This document shows, one piece after another, positions 38,546 to 47,615 of a stretch of DNA of 55,317 nt. The position numbers and the translations under genes were made by a program. The notes under the pieces are model-generated. The model had not been told where the DNA came from. It did no database searches and worked only from the letters and a program-made list of their open reading frames with translations. Numbering within the stretch: position 1 is the stretch's first letter; the number at the start of each line of letters is the position of its first letter. Origin of the DNA: an uncultured Nitrosopumilaceae archaeon (lineage in GTDB: Archaea; Thermoproteota; Nitrososphaeria; Nitrososphaerales; Nitrosopumilaceae); contig CALCPD010000026.1 of assembly GCA_937897875.1 (NCBI GenBank), positions 1 through 55,317 of the forward strand. The letters run 5' to 3'.

Positions 38546-39585
38546 GCTACAGTATCTTCTAAACTAAATGAATGTTCAACAAAATATTCAACACGAGTTT
38601 TTTTAAATTCACGAGAACTAAAAAGAATTTTGTATTCGTTAACATCAATTTGATTTTGAATAGTTTTAGCGACATCATATGCTTCATCATGAGTTTTGCA
38701 ATGAATCATAGAAAATACATTGTATGGCCAATCATCATATGTTGGACGTTCGTAACAATGACTTACTTGAGGGAATGAACCTAATGTTTCACCAACAGAT
38801 GTTATTCTATCTTCAGGTACCTTCCAAACAATCATTCCATTTGCAGTAAATCCAACTTGTCTATGCCTAAGAATAGCTGCAAATCTTCGCAATACACCTA
38901 AACTTTCATAGTGTTTCATTTTTGAAAATAACTCATCTTCAGTTATTCCAAGATTATTTGCTGCTTTTACAAATGGTTCATCAATAATTTCCATATCTTT
39001 TTGTAATTCACGAATGAAATCTTTGTCATCTTCTGTTGGTTCAAATTTAATATTTTTAATTTCTTTTTTTTCTTCAGTTGGTGCAACTTCATGTTTTTTG
39101 TCATCAACCATATCTAGTTTAACACCAATTTTGAATAATTGTAAAGTTGGAAGCATTCGAACTTTTTTAATTCCCTTAAGAACATTGAATTTTTCAAGTT
39201 CAGAATTCAAATCAGCTCCAGGTGGAACTGCCAAAGTGAACCAAAGATTAAACTGATGATCACGTTCATAGTTATGACTTACACCAGGATGGCGATTAAT
39301 TTGACTAGCTACATGTTCTAACTTATCATGTTCAATTTCCATCGCAACTAAGGAGCTAGTATAACCCAATTTTCTAGTATCAAAAATGGCACTAAGTTGT
39401 CTCAAAACACCAATTTCTTTTAGATTGTTTAATTTTTCTTTAATGATTTCAGGAGTAGTATCAAATTTTTTGGCAATAGCATCAAAAGGTCTAGTAACCA
39501 ATGGAAAGGTCCATTGAATTTCATTTAGAAGTTCCTTATCAGATTCACCTAAAGAAGACAATAAGTGAATTAATCGATAATTCAA
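38542..39585 (-). CDS. ahbAB: Fused AhbA-AhbB-like siroheme decarboxylase (Lrp/AsnC fold)
   Basis: Two tandem homologous domains: GVLRQLSAIFDTRKLGYTSSLVAMEI...GVSHNYERDHQFNLWFTL and GVLRRFAAILRHRQVGFTANGMIVWKV...QVSHCYERPTYDDWPYNVFSMIH. Confidence 0.88.
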   Translation of the reverse strand: MNYRLIHLLSSLGESDKELLNEIQWTFPLVTRPFDAIAKKFDTTPEIIKEKLNNLKEIGVLRQLSAIFDTRKLGYTSSLVAMEIEHDKLEHVASQINRHPGVSHNYERDHQFNLWFTLAVPPGADLNSELEKFNVLKGIKKVRMLPTLQLFKIGVKLDMVDDKKHEVAPTEEKKEIKNIKFEPTEDDKDFIRELQKDMEIIDEPFVKAANNLGITEDELFSKMKHYESLGVLRRFAAILRHRQVGFTANGMIVWKVPEDRITSVGETLGSFPQVSHCYERPTYDDWPYNVFSMIHCKTHDEAYDVAKTIQNQIDVNEYKILFSSREFKKTRVEYFVEHSFSLEDTVA

Positions 39586-39655
39586 TTAAAAATGTAGCTA
39601 GTATTTCCAAAAATAATTTTTAATACATAAATAGAAACTGGAGTGTCTTGGATCG

Positions 39656-40309
39656 ATGATAATTAACCTAAATCTAGAGAATAAAAAAATTATTGTGATA
39701 GGAGGAGGAAGTGAGGCAGAAAAAAGAATAAAATCACTATTAAATGAAAAATGTGAAATTATAGTTATCAGTGATTCAGTAAATGAGACAATATCAAAAT
39801 TAGTAAAAACAAAACAAGTTAAGTTAAAAAAACAAAAAATTGAAAATATGAAATTTATTTCAGAATTAAAACCAAGTTTGATTATTACAACTACAAATGA
39901 TAAAAAAATTAATCAAAAAATAATCAACTATTCAAAGAAAAAGAAAATAATAGCATATAGTTCAGATAATCCAGAAGATAGTGATTTTTCAAATGCAGCA
40001 ATTATTGATTTTGAAAAAATGATCCAAATTGCAATTTTCACAGGAGGTCAAAGTCCAGTTATGTCAAAAAAAATTAAATCAAAAGCTGAAAATGTATTGA
40101 AAAAAGTGATTTCAAAAGAAGACATTGTACAAATTAAAATTCAAAAAATCTCACGAAAACTAGCTAAAGAGATCATACCCACCCAATTAGAACGAAAAGA
40201 GTGTCTAAAGAGTATCATGAATGACAATCATATTGATCAGTTAATAAAAGACGGTCAGATAAAAAAAGCTGAAAAGCGAGCTATAGAGATACTAAAAACA
40301 TGGAAATGA
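39656..40309 (+). CDS. Precorrin-2 dehydrogenase / siroheme-synthase N-terminal family
   Basis: NLENKKIIVIGGGSEAEKRIKSLL; IAIFTGGQSPVMSKKIKS; followed by hemA. Confidence 0.88.
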   Translation: MIINLNLENKKIIVIGGGSEAEKRIKSLLNEKCEIIVISDSVNETISKLVKTKQVKLKKQKIENMKFISELKPSLIITTTNDKKINQKIINYSKKKKIIAYSSDNPEDSDFSNAAIIDFEKMIQIAIFTGGQSPVMSKKIKSKAENVLKKVISKEDIVQIKIQKISRKLAKEIIPTQLERKECLKSIMNDNHIDQLIKDGQIKKAEKRAIEILKTWK

Positions 40310-41571
40310 ATCAAAATATCATAAATGCACGTGTAACATTTCGTAACTCACCAATCCATATTTTAGAAAAGTTTACTATAAGAGATATGGAAAATGCATA
40401 TCAACAATTTAAGAAACATTCAGAATTAGATGAATGTGTAATAATTCAAACTTGTAACAGAATTGAATTGTTTGGAAAAACAAGAATAGATAATTCAGAT
40501 AAAATTAAAAAAACATGGGCAAGTATTGCAGGGTTAGATGAGGAAGTATTTGAGGAAAACATAGAATTTGTAGAAAACCAAGAAGCATTACACCATCTCT
40601 TAAAACTAACATCAGGTTTAGATTCAATGGTATTAGGGGAAGAGCAAATTTTAGGTCAAATAAAAAACTCAATAACATCAGCTAGAGAATCAAAGGCATC
40701 AGGCCAACATCTCAATACTCTATTTGATAAAGCAATCAGAATGGGGACAAGGATTAGAAATTCTAGTGGAATTGGCAAAGGAGGCATCTCAGTAGGATCA
40801 ATGGCAGTAAAACTTGCAGAAGAAAATATTGATGAATTAAAAACAAAACAAATTCTATTGATTGGAACTGGAGAAGTATCAACACTTGTTGCAAAATCAT
40901 TGCAAAGACGAGGATATGCATTTAATGTTACAAGTAGAACTATTGGAAGATCAGAAACATTTTGTGAAACAATGGGAGGAAACCCAATTAAATTTGAAGA
41001 AGTTCTTTCAGGATTTAACAAATATGATGTAATATTTGTTGCAACAACTGCACCATACTTTCTTGTAACACAAGAAAGAATCACAGATGCCATGAAGGAT
41101 AAAAATAATGGAATGATGATACTGGATTTATCAAATCCTAGAACAGTAGATGAAAAAGTTGCAACAATTGGAGGCGTTAAATTAATGAATTTAGATCAAA
41201 TTGCAGAAATGGTAGAAAAAAATATGAATGCTAGGCTAAACAAGGTGAAAACCGTTGAAAATATAATTAGAGAAGAAGTATCAGTATTAGAAGCCTCAAT
41301 GAAAAGATTAGATGCAGAACCACTTGTAACAGACGTATTCAAAAGCATAGAGAATCTCAGAGAAAAAGAATTGAATAAAGCATTACAAATGTTAAATGAA
41401 AAAGATGAGAAAAAAATCAAAATTATCGAGGAATTAACAAAGGCAGTTGTAGAGAGTATCGTATCAACTCCAATGAACAATATCAGAAAAGCATCAGAAC
41501 AGGGTCAACCAGACGTAGTAGAGTTGGCCAGTAAGCTATTTGACTATAAAAAACAGAATCAGGCTGACTAG
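40300..41571 (+). CDS. hemA: Glutamyl-tRNA reductase
   Basis: IIQTCNRIELFG; LTSGLDSMVLGEEQILGQIK. Confidence 0.96.
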   Translation: MEMNQNIINARVTFRNSPIHILEKFTIRDMENAYQQFKKHSELDECVIIQTCNRIELFGKTRIDNSDKIKKTWASIAGLDEEVFEENIEFVENQEALHHLLKLTSGLDSMVLGEEQILGQIKNSITSARESKASGQHLNTLFDKAIRMGTRIRNSSGIGKGGISVGSMAVKLAEENIDELKTKQILLIGTGEVSTLVAKSLQRRGYAFNVTSRTIGRSETFCETMGGNPIKFEEVLSGFNKYDVIFVATTAPYFLVTQERITDAMKDKNNGMMILDLSNPRTVDEKVATIGGVKLMNLDQIAEMVEKNMNARLNKVKTVENIIREEVSVLEASMKRLDAEPLVTDVFKSIENLREKELNKALQMLNEKDEKKIKIIEELTKAVVESIVSTPMNNIRKASEQGQPDVVELASKLFDYKKQNQAD

Positions 41572-41602
41572 AATTATATTTTAGCCAGAATTAATTTCAA
41601 AC

Positions 41603-42583
41603 ATGTCATTTCCCACTAAACGTCTTAGAAGATTACGAATATCAGAAAAAATGAGAGAATTAGTTCAAGAAACCACATTAACACCCAAAGATTTCATTTG
41701 TCCAGTATTTGTTCAAGAGGATCTTAAGACAAGAATTAAAGTTGAATCAATGTCAGAAATTGAGAGATTACCATTAGAAGAAGTAAATAACGAAGTCAAA
41801 ACAATCATAGATTTAGGAATTCCTGCAATCATGTTATTTGGAATTCCAACTAGTAAAGATGAAGCAGGCAGTTCATCTTTTGACGATAACGGTATTGTTC
41901 AAAAAGCTATTACTCAAATTAGAAAAGAATTTGGAGATAAAATTGTGATCATGGCAGATGTTTGTTTATGTCAGTTTACATCAACAGGTCATTGTGGAAT
42001 TATTCAAGGTGATAAAATTGATAACGATACCAGTTTAGACACACTTGCAAAAATTGCTGTTAGTCAAGCTAAAGCAGGTGTAGATACAGTATCACCATCA
42101 GCAATGATGGATGGTCAAGTTGCAGCAATAAGAAAAGCTCTAGACGATAAAGGATTTACAGATGTTTCAATAATGTCACATTCAGCAAAACATCGTTCAA
42201 ACTTTTATTCACCATTTAGGGATGCTGCAGAATGTGCACCAAAGTTTGGGGATAGAAAAACATACCAAGTTCCATTTACTAATGCAAGAGAAGCAATGAT
42301 GGAAGTAGAAACAGACATCAATGAAGGGGTAGACATTGTAATGATCAAACCAGCATTATCATATTTGGATTTAATTGCAGAGACTAGAAGAAAATACAAT
42401 ATTCCAGTAGCAGCATATAGTGTGTCTGGAGAATATGCACTAGTAAAAGCTGCATCCCAATTAGGATATGTTAATGAAAAAGACATCACATTAGAAATTC
42501 TTCATTCAATTAAAAGAGCAGGAGCAGATATGATTGTCACATATTTTGCAAAATCAGCCTCAAGATTCCTTCAAGAATCATGA
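41603..42583 (+). CDS. hemB: Delta-aminolevulinic acid dehydratase
   Basis: RLRRLRISEKMRELVQET; MADVCLCQFTSTGHCG; MIKPALSYLD. Confidence 0.96.
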   Translation: MSFPTKRLRRLRISEKMRELVQETTLTPKDFICPVFVQEDLKTRIKVESMSEIERLPLEEVNNEVKTIIDLGIPAIMLFGIPTSKDEAGSSSFDDNGIVQKAITQIRKEFGDKIVIMADVCLCQFTSTGHCGIIQGDKIDNDTSLDTLAKIAVSQAKAGVDTVSPSAMMDGQVAAIRKALDDKGFTDVSIMSHSAKHRSNFYSPFRDAAECAPKFGDRKTYQVPFTNAREAMMEVETDINEGVDIVMIKPALSYLDLIAETRRKYNIPVAAYSVSGEYALVKAASQLGYVNEKDITLEILHSIKRAGADMIVTYFAKSASRFLQES

Positions 42584-42891
42584 GGAATGATGAACGTTTT
42601 GAAATACAAAGAGCCTTTGACTTATTGCCACATGTCGTGGGAGCAAGCTGGACAGCAGTATGGTTTAGAATGCAAGGCATTAGAAAACCAACAAGAGAAG
42701 AATTTAGAGAGAAAACATTAGAATATCTAAAAATGATTGAACCAGTTTTTGAATCATATCCAGAAGAGGAAGATTTTGAAGCTATTTCCAAATATATAGA
42801 ATTTAGAAAAAAACAGGAATACGAAAAAATAATTTCAGGAGAAAATAATGAAATTGAAACTAGATATGATAGATATGTCGATTATGGTTAA
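42580..42891 (+). CDS. Hypothetical protein downstream of hemB
   Basis: 103-aa ORF overlapping the hemB stop by 4 bp (translational coupling). Confidence 0.7.
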   Translation: MRNDERFEIQRAFDLLPHVVGASWTAVWFRMQGIRKPTREEFREKTLEYLKMIEPVFESYPEEEDFEAISKYIEFRKKQEYEKIISGENNEIETRYDRYVDYG

Positions 42892-43508
42892 ATTTCATTT
42901 TTCAGTTGTTTTAAAAATTCCTTTAACACTTTAGTTCTTTTTTTGGCTTCAATTTTACCAGATTTTGTATTCATCATAGATTCTAGTTTTAGTAATTTAT
43001 TAAAAAAATGATCAACAGCCCAAAAATCATCATTAGGATTTCGTTTACTACAAAAAGGATCATTAATGTTGTAAAATGGCCTATTCAAAGATCCACTAGT
43101 AGCAAAAACTCTTGCAATACCGATAGCGCCTAATGCATCGAGTCTATCAGCATCTTGTAATATTTTTCCTTCAAGTGTTTCAGGAATTTTATTTTGAGAA
43201 AAACTATGATCCTCAATAGCATCAGAAACAATTGTAATTTCTTTCTCAGAGAAACCAAATTTTTTTAGAATAATTTTAGATTTTTTTGCACTATCTACTG
43301 ACGAAAATTTAGAACGTTTACTAGATTTAGGATAGGAAACAATATCATGTAATAATGCAGAAGTAAGAACTAATTTTTGGTTTGCTTTTTCTTTTTTTGC
43401 AATTTTTTGTGCATTGTTATAGACTCTCATCACATGTTCAAAATCATGAGCAGGATCATTATCCATAATTGTAATCACATGTTTTTTTATTTGATCAATA
43501 ACTTTCAT
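42888..43508 (-). CDS. HD-domain phosphohydrolase
   Basis: HDFEHVMRVYNNAQKIA...SALLHDIV...DADRLDALGAIGIAR. Confidence 0.88.
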   Translation of the reverse strand: MKVIDQIKKHVITIMDNDPAHDFEHVMRVYNNAQKIAKKEKANQKLVLTSALLHDIVSYPKSSKRSKFSSVDSAKKSKIILKKFGFSEKEITIVSDAIEDHSFSQNKIPETLEGKILQDADRLDALGAIGIARVFATSGSLNRPFYNINDPFCSKRNPNDDFWAVDHFFNKLLKLESMMNTKSGKIEAKKRTKVLKEFLKQLKNEI

Positions 43509-44126
43509 TTAAAATCTCCAAATTTTGGGTTTAACAAATTTAATTTTTCTTTGAGTGAGTAATACAGTCCAATTAATGCATGCAAATAAAACAATTAGTC
43601 CGATACCAACACCATCAATTAATAAAATTCCAGTGAGTCGATCCTCAAACATTTCTAAAAAAGGAGACAATACAGCATTGCCAAAATATATCATAATAAT
43701 ATAAGAGATAGTTCTACCAATCCAAAATCCGATATAGATTCCAACACTTTTTGCACGCATTAGACCATATGTAATAAATAAAATATTACTTGGAAGTGGT
43801 GTTGCTCCAAACAAAAAAGATGCTATCAGATACCCATGTTTTTTCTTATTCAAATAATCTCCAATCATATCTAAATTAGATTTTTGTTCTTCTCCAACAA
43901 ACTTTCGAAATAATCCACTAATTCTTTTTAAAAAGAATCTACCAATAGTAGCTCCAGTTGCACCAACTACAGCAAGAAGTACAATATTCAAAGTTGGGTC
44001 AAGAAGGTAAAAAGATGTTAGAACTATCCAACTAGGTGGCATCAAAATTGGAGATGCATTAATTCCAATTAATACAAGAAAAATTCCAAAATAGGAAAAT
44101 TCCCCAAATAGTTCAAAAATATCCAA
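43509..44126 (-). CDS. DedA/VTT-like membrane protein
   Basis: Multi-pass; GATGATIGRFFLKRISG and FGATPLPSNILFITYGLMR resemble SNARE-associated/VTT proteins. Confidence 0.6.
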   Translation of the reverse strand: MDIFELFGEFSYFGIFLVLIGINASPILMPPSWIVLTSFYLLDPTLNIVLLAVVGATGATIGRFFLKRISGLFRKFVGEEQKSNLDMIGDYLNKKKHGYLIASFLFGATPLPSNILFITYGLMRAKSVGIYIGFWIGRTISYIIMIYFGNAVLSPFLEMFEDRLTGILLIDGVGIGLIVLFACINWTVLLTQRKIKFVKPKIWRF

Positions 44127-44282
44127 TATTTCTCAATAATTATACGAATATTTTGTTTCTAAACCCTTGGATCTCTGTTTAGTCAGCAGATAATATGATA
44201 AATTTTTAAAATTATCAAAAAATTACATGTTTTTACAAACAATGATCATCTTTTGTAACAAATAGGATCAATCATGCAATAT

Positions 44283-44292
44283 CTTTATAAGC
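44283..44292 (+). promoter_or_regulatory. Putative TATA box for the 44313 microprotein
   Basis: CTTTATAAGC about 25 nt upstream of ATG 44313. Confidence 0.4.
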
Positions 44293-44312
44293 AATTTATG
44301 GGTATTTAAGGC

Positions 44313-44435
44313 ATGTCAGATTTAGTTTGGAAGTGTTTTAGATGCAATCTATCTTTCAAAGACGATGATCTAGCAGAAATACACAAAAATATCTCAAACC
44401 ATTCAGTCACTAAAGTAAAAACAATAGTGGCATAA
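44313..44435 (+). CDS. 40-aa single C2H2 zinc-finger microprotein
   Basis: MSDLVWKCFRCNLSFKDDDLAEIHKNISNHSVTKVKTIVA; Cx2C...Hx5H; not in ORF track. Confidence 0.65.
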   Translation: MSDLVWKCFRCNLSFKDDDLAEIHKNISNHSVTKVKTIVA

Positions 44436-44469
44436 TTTTTACAATTTAATATTTTTAAGAAGATTATAG

Positions 44470-44570
44470 TGCAGAGGGTGGGATTTGAACCCACGAACTC
44501 CTAAGAGAAGGGATTTCCTATATTAGAGATCTTGAGTCCCTCTCGGTTGACCGGGCTTCGATACCTCTGC
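44470..44570 (-). tRNA. tRNA-Leu (CAA) with about 16-nt intron (44515-44530); CCA not encoded
   Basis: Reverse strand: GCAGAGG TA TCG...CGA G AGGGA CTCAAG [ATCTCTAATATAGGAA] A TCCCT, V-arm TCTCTTAGGAGTTC, T-arm GTGGG TTCAAAT CCCAC, CCTCTGC A. Confidence 0.88.
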
Positions 44571-44679
44571 AACGGTACTAGATTATTCCAATATTTCTCA
44601 ATTACTATTAGATGAATTGATCCATGTTTTTAGGATTTTTTTAACAAAGCTTATAATCGAATAGGTTATTGAAAATCAC

Positions 44680-44994
44680 ATGTCAGAATCAATACCAATT
44701 TCAGACGCAAAAAAAATGCGAAGTGGTGTTAACGTTGAAGCTGAGGTTATTGGCAAAGGAGAACCAAGAACTGTGAATCTCAAAACAGGAGGAACAGTTG
44801 ATGTCTGTGATGCAACAATATCTAACAGTGATGGAACTGAAGAAAACCAAATGAAACTCACATTGTGGGGGGACGATATCAAAGCAGTTAATGTTGGAGA
44901 TAAAGTTGCCATAGAAAACGGATACACAAACGAGTTCAAAGGTGAAGTATCTCTAACCAAAGGAAAATTTGGTAAGATGACTGTAAATCCTTAA
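44680..44994 (+). CDS. OB-fold (RPA/ssDNA-binding-like) protein
   Basis: VEAEVIGKGEPRTVNLKTGGTVDVCDATISNSDG...MKLTLWGDDIKAVNVGDKVAIENGY. Confidence 0.75.
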   Translation: MSESIPISDAKKMRSGVNVEAEVIGKGEPRTVNLKTGGTVDVCDATISNSDGTEENQMKLTLWGDDIKAVNVGDKVAIENGYTNEFKGEVSLTKGKFGKMTVNP

Positions 44995-45596
44995 TAATTT
45001 CTTTTATTTTTAAAATTATTTTTTATTCCAATTAAAGTTACAATTATTCCAATCAACACAACAATAATTCCAAGAATTAATAAAAATCCAGAGACCATTA
45101 AAGGTACAACCATATCCATTACAGGAGAATCAAGATTAGAGAAGGCATCAGAGTTTTCAGGATCCTCAGCAAACATAATTACAAAATTTATCTCTCTAGA
45201 ACCAAGATTTTCAATTTCAAAATTTAATGTATCAGATTGTTGAATAGATATTCTTTCAAATAAAACAGAATCAGATTGAATATAACTTCCATAAGAGTCA
45301 CCAAAAATATTTTCAATACCTACAGATAATTTGTCACCATTTTGATAATCAATAATTTGGATTCCCCATAACAAAGGAACATCAGATATGTAAGTACTGT
45401 AAGAAGTGTAAACCATATTTCCAGGCAAGATTTGAAAAGGTTCAGAAATATCATCAAACATTCCTTCAAAAAGAGAAGATATCAGGAGTGAGTCAGATTC
45501 AGGAAGATTAGAAGGGACAGCAGAAATTGCAATAATTAAAGAGACAAAGATCATAATGAAACCAACAGATGCAATTATAGGTCCAAGTTTGTTCAT
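44991..45596 (-). CDS. Membrane-anchored hypothetical protein (N- and C-terminal TM segments)
   Basis: 201 aa with hydrophobic ends and polar central domain. Confidence 0.6.
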   Translation of the reverse strand: MNKLGPIIASVGFIMIFVSLIIAISAVPSNLPESDSLLISSLFEGMFDDISEPFQILPGNMVYTSYSTYISDVPLLWGIQIIDYQNGDKLSVGIENIFGDSYGSYIQSDSVLFERISIQQSDTLNFEIENLGSREINFVIMFAEDPENSDAFSNLDSPVMDMVVPLMVSGFLLILGIIVVLIGIIVTLIGIKNNFKNKRNY

Positions 45597-45644
45597 TTTA
45601 AAAACAGAAATTTAAAGGCAATATTAATTCACAAAAATCAAAAA

Positions 45645-46388
45645 CTAACGTCTAGTTTTCTTTGCAGGTTTTCTTTTAGCTGCAGTTTTCTTTGCAGGTT
45701 TTCTTTTAGCTGCAGTTTTCTTTGCAGGTTTTCTTTTAGCTGCAGTGCGTTTTTTTGCAAGATATTCTTTTAATTTTAAGGATGCATTATCCAAAGTTTT
45801 GCTAATTCTTTCTTCAGCTTTAGTTCGTTTTTCAATTTCTTTTACAACTTTTGCAGCAGTCTGGTGACTAGTAGTAATTGTACTACGAAAAGATGGCTTT
45901 GATTGTGTTTGTTTTTTAATTTGAGTTGCAATTTTTGATTTAATATCATCAAATGTAGAAACTTCACCTGTAATTTTTTTCAGGGTTTTTTGTCTACTTT
46001 TAATTTCAGAAATTAATTCTTGAATATGATCATTTAATGAGCGCAATCTAGCCTCAGCATTTTGTTTTTCTTCAGGTGTTTCAGCAAATTCAATTTCTTG
46101 TTCAGTTTGTTCAAGTGTTTCTTTTTCAGCATTAACTCGTTCCTCAGCATTGGTTACCAATCTTTGAATACTCTCAACTTGAGCATTTTTTCTCGTAAGA
46201 TTTTCTGAAACATCCGTAACATCCTCTTTTTCAGATTCAATTTGTTTAATCATTTTTTTCAAACCAGTTGCAGAGCGTTTTTCAGCAGATTGAAGTTGCT
46301 TAAGTTGATCTTCTGCATTTTGTTTTAATTTTGTTGCTTCCTTCTTTTTTTGACGTAATTCAATTACTGTTTTTTCTAGGGATGTCAA
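45645..46388 (-). CDS. Coiled-coil protein with histone-H1-like (AKRKPAKKT)n tail
   Basis: 247 aa; heptad-rich body and C-terminal TAAKRKPAKKTAAKRKPAKKTAAKRKPAKKTRR. Confidence 0.8.
   Translation of the reverse strand: MTSLEKTVIELRQKKKEATKLKQNAEDQLKQLQSAEKRSATGLKKMIKQIESEKEDVTDVSENLTRKNAQVESIQRLVTNAEERVNAEKETLEQTEQEIEFAETPEEKQNAEARLRSLNDHIQELISEIKSRQKTLKKITGEVSTFDDIKSKIATQIKKQTQSKPSFRSTITTSHQTAAKVVKEIEKRTKAEERISKTLDNASLKLKEYLAKKRTAAKRKPAKKTAAKRKPAKKTAAKRKPAKKTRR
45656..45745 (-). repeat. 30-bp tandem repeat, about 3 copies, encoding AAKRKPAKKT
   Basis: 'gttttctttgcaggttttcttttagctgca' recurs three times in tandem. Confidence 0.9.
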
Positions 46389-46524
46389 TAGTGTTCTAAA
46401 ATAAAAGAGTCGATTAAGTTGTTAATATGATCAGGATTTGACTTTTCGGTTAAGAAAATTAACCAATATTGATCGCAAAATCAGTTATTTTAAAAAATAT
46501 TAGTGATGAAATTTTAGCAAAACT

Positions 46525-46836
46525 ATGGATTTTCATCCAAAAGATTTACCAATTTCAAAAATATATGATCTAAAAAATGAAAATGATGCAATGCAAGCAG
46601 TTGAGGATATGGTAAATTTAGGGTTTAAAGAAAAAAAAGAAGGTTTCAAAGTTCTAATGCCAAAAGAAACTAAGATTGCTAAAAGAATAGGATATACCAT
46701 CACAACAGGAGTTACAAAAGGACTACGAGAGAAAAATGAAACTAGAGATGTCAAATATTGGACATATCATCATGATGATGAACATTTTGCTATTGTACTA
46801 ATAGATAATTCAGTTTTAGAAGAACTAGGATTTTGA
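46525..46836 (+). CDS. Hypothetical protein, 103 aa
   Basis: Coding-like ORF, convergent overlap with PAP2 gene. Confidence 0.65.
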   Translation: MDFHPKDLPISKIYDLKNENDAMQAVEDMVNLGFKEKKEGFKVLMPKETKIAKRIGYTITTGVTKGLREKNETRDVKYWTYHHDDEHFAIVLIDNSVLEELGF

Positions 46837-47493
46837 TTTATCAAAAATTTGATATAATTTTGTCCTGTTTGCCATTACACCAGCAAGCATTACTCCAATT
46901 ATAGTTCCACCAATTACATCCATTGGAAAATGTTGTAAAACATACAATCTACTAAGAGATATCATTGCAGGATAAATGAATATCAAATACGCGCCACGTG
47001 GGAATCTCTCAGAAAGGGCATAACCCAAAATAATTGCAAATATCATGGACCTAGCTGCATGTCCAGATGGGTATGAAGCATCAAATCCACCTTCACAAAA
47101 TAATGCAAATGTGTCACGACTAATTTGTACTGGGAATTCAACTCCAAGATATTCAAAATCAGGTCTATCCCTATCTACACCGCATTTGATATATCCCGTA
47201 AGAAGAGTGGATATCACAATTAGAATCAAAAGCGTAATTCCAACTCTACGGGTTTTTGGAATTAGTAATACGATAATTGCAAAGACCATCATGTTGAAAA
47301 CATCTCCACTCTCAGTAACATATTGCATGAAAATATCAAGAGTAGGATTTCCAACATTTTCTGAAATGAAAAGAATTATGCTTTGGTCAAACTCATCAGT
47401 TATTTCAGATAAGACAAAAGCTGTTAAGATAAGAAATAGAGCAGTCAATAAGACAAACGAACGAGAACGAATATCAAAAAGCCAATTTTGCAA
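46825..47493 (-). CDS. PAP2-family phosphatase (membrane)
   Basis: KCGVDRDRPDFEY; YPSGHAARSMIFA; SRLYVLQHFPMDVIGG. Confidence 0.9.
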   Translation of the reverse strand: MQNWLFDIRSRSFVLLTALFLILTAFVLSEITDEFDQSIILFISENVGNPTLDIFMQYVTESGDVFNMMVFAIIVLLIPKTRRVGITLLILIVISTLLTGYIKCGVDRDRPDFEYLGVEFPVQISRDTFALFCEGGFDASYPSGHAARSMIFAIILGYALSERFPRGAYLIFIYPAMISLSRLYVLQHFPMDVIGGTIIGVMLAGVMANRTKLYQIFDKSKS

Positions 47494-47615
47494 TTAATTA
47501 AACCTCAAGAATACATGTTTTAATTTTTATTAATACATAACTTTCAAAAATATAACGCATACGATACAAACAAAATTCATAAAGTAATTGTGATCGGCTC
47601 AAAGATTTTAACCAA

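Noticed and set aside
40656-41093. Minus ORF 40656..41093 (145 aa)
   Set aside because: Entirely antisense to hemA with no recognisable family.
44306-44494. Minus ORF 44306..44494 'MGSNPTLCT...'
   Set aside because: Begins inside the tRNA-Leu T-arm and is antisense to the zinc-finger microprotein; typical tRNA-derived spurious ORF.
45656-45745. 30-bp tandem repeat considered as a CRISPR-like array
   Set aside because: Contiguous coding repeat with no spacers, in frame with the AAKRKPAKKT tail.
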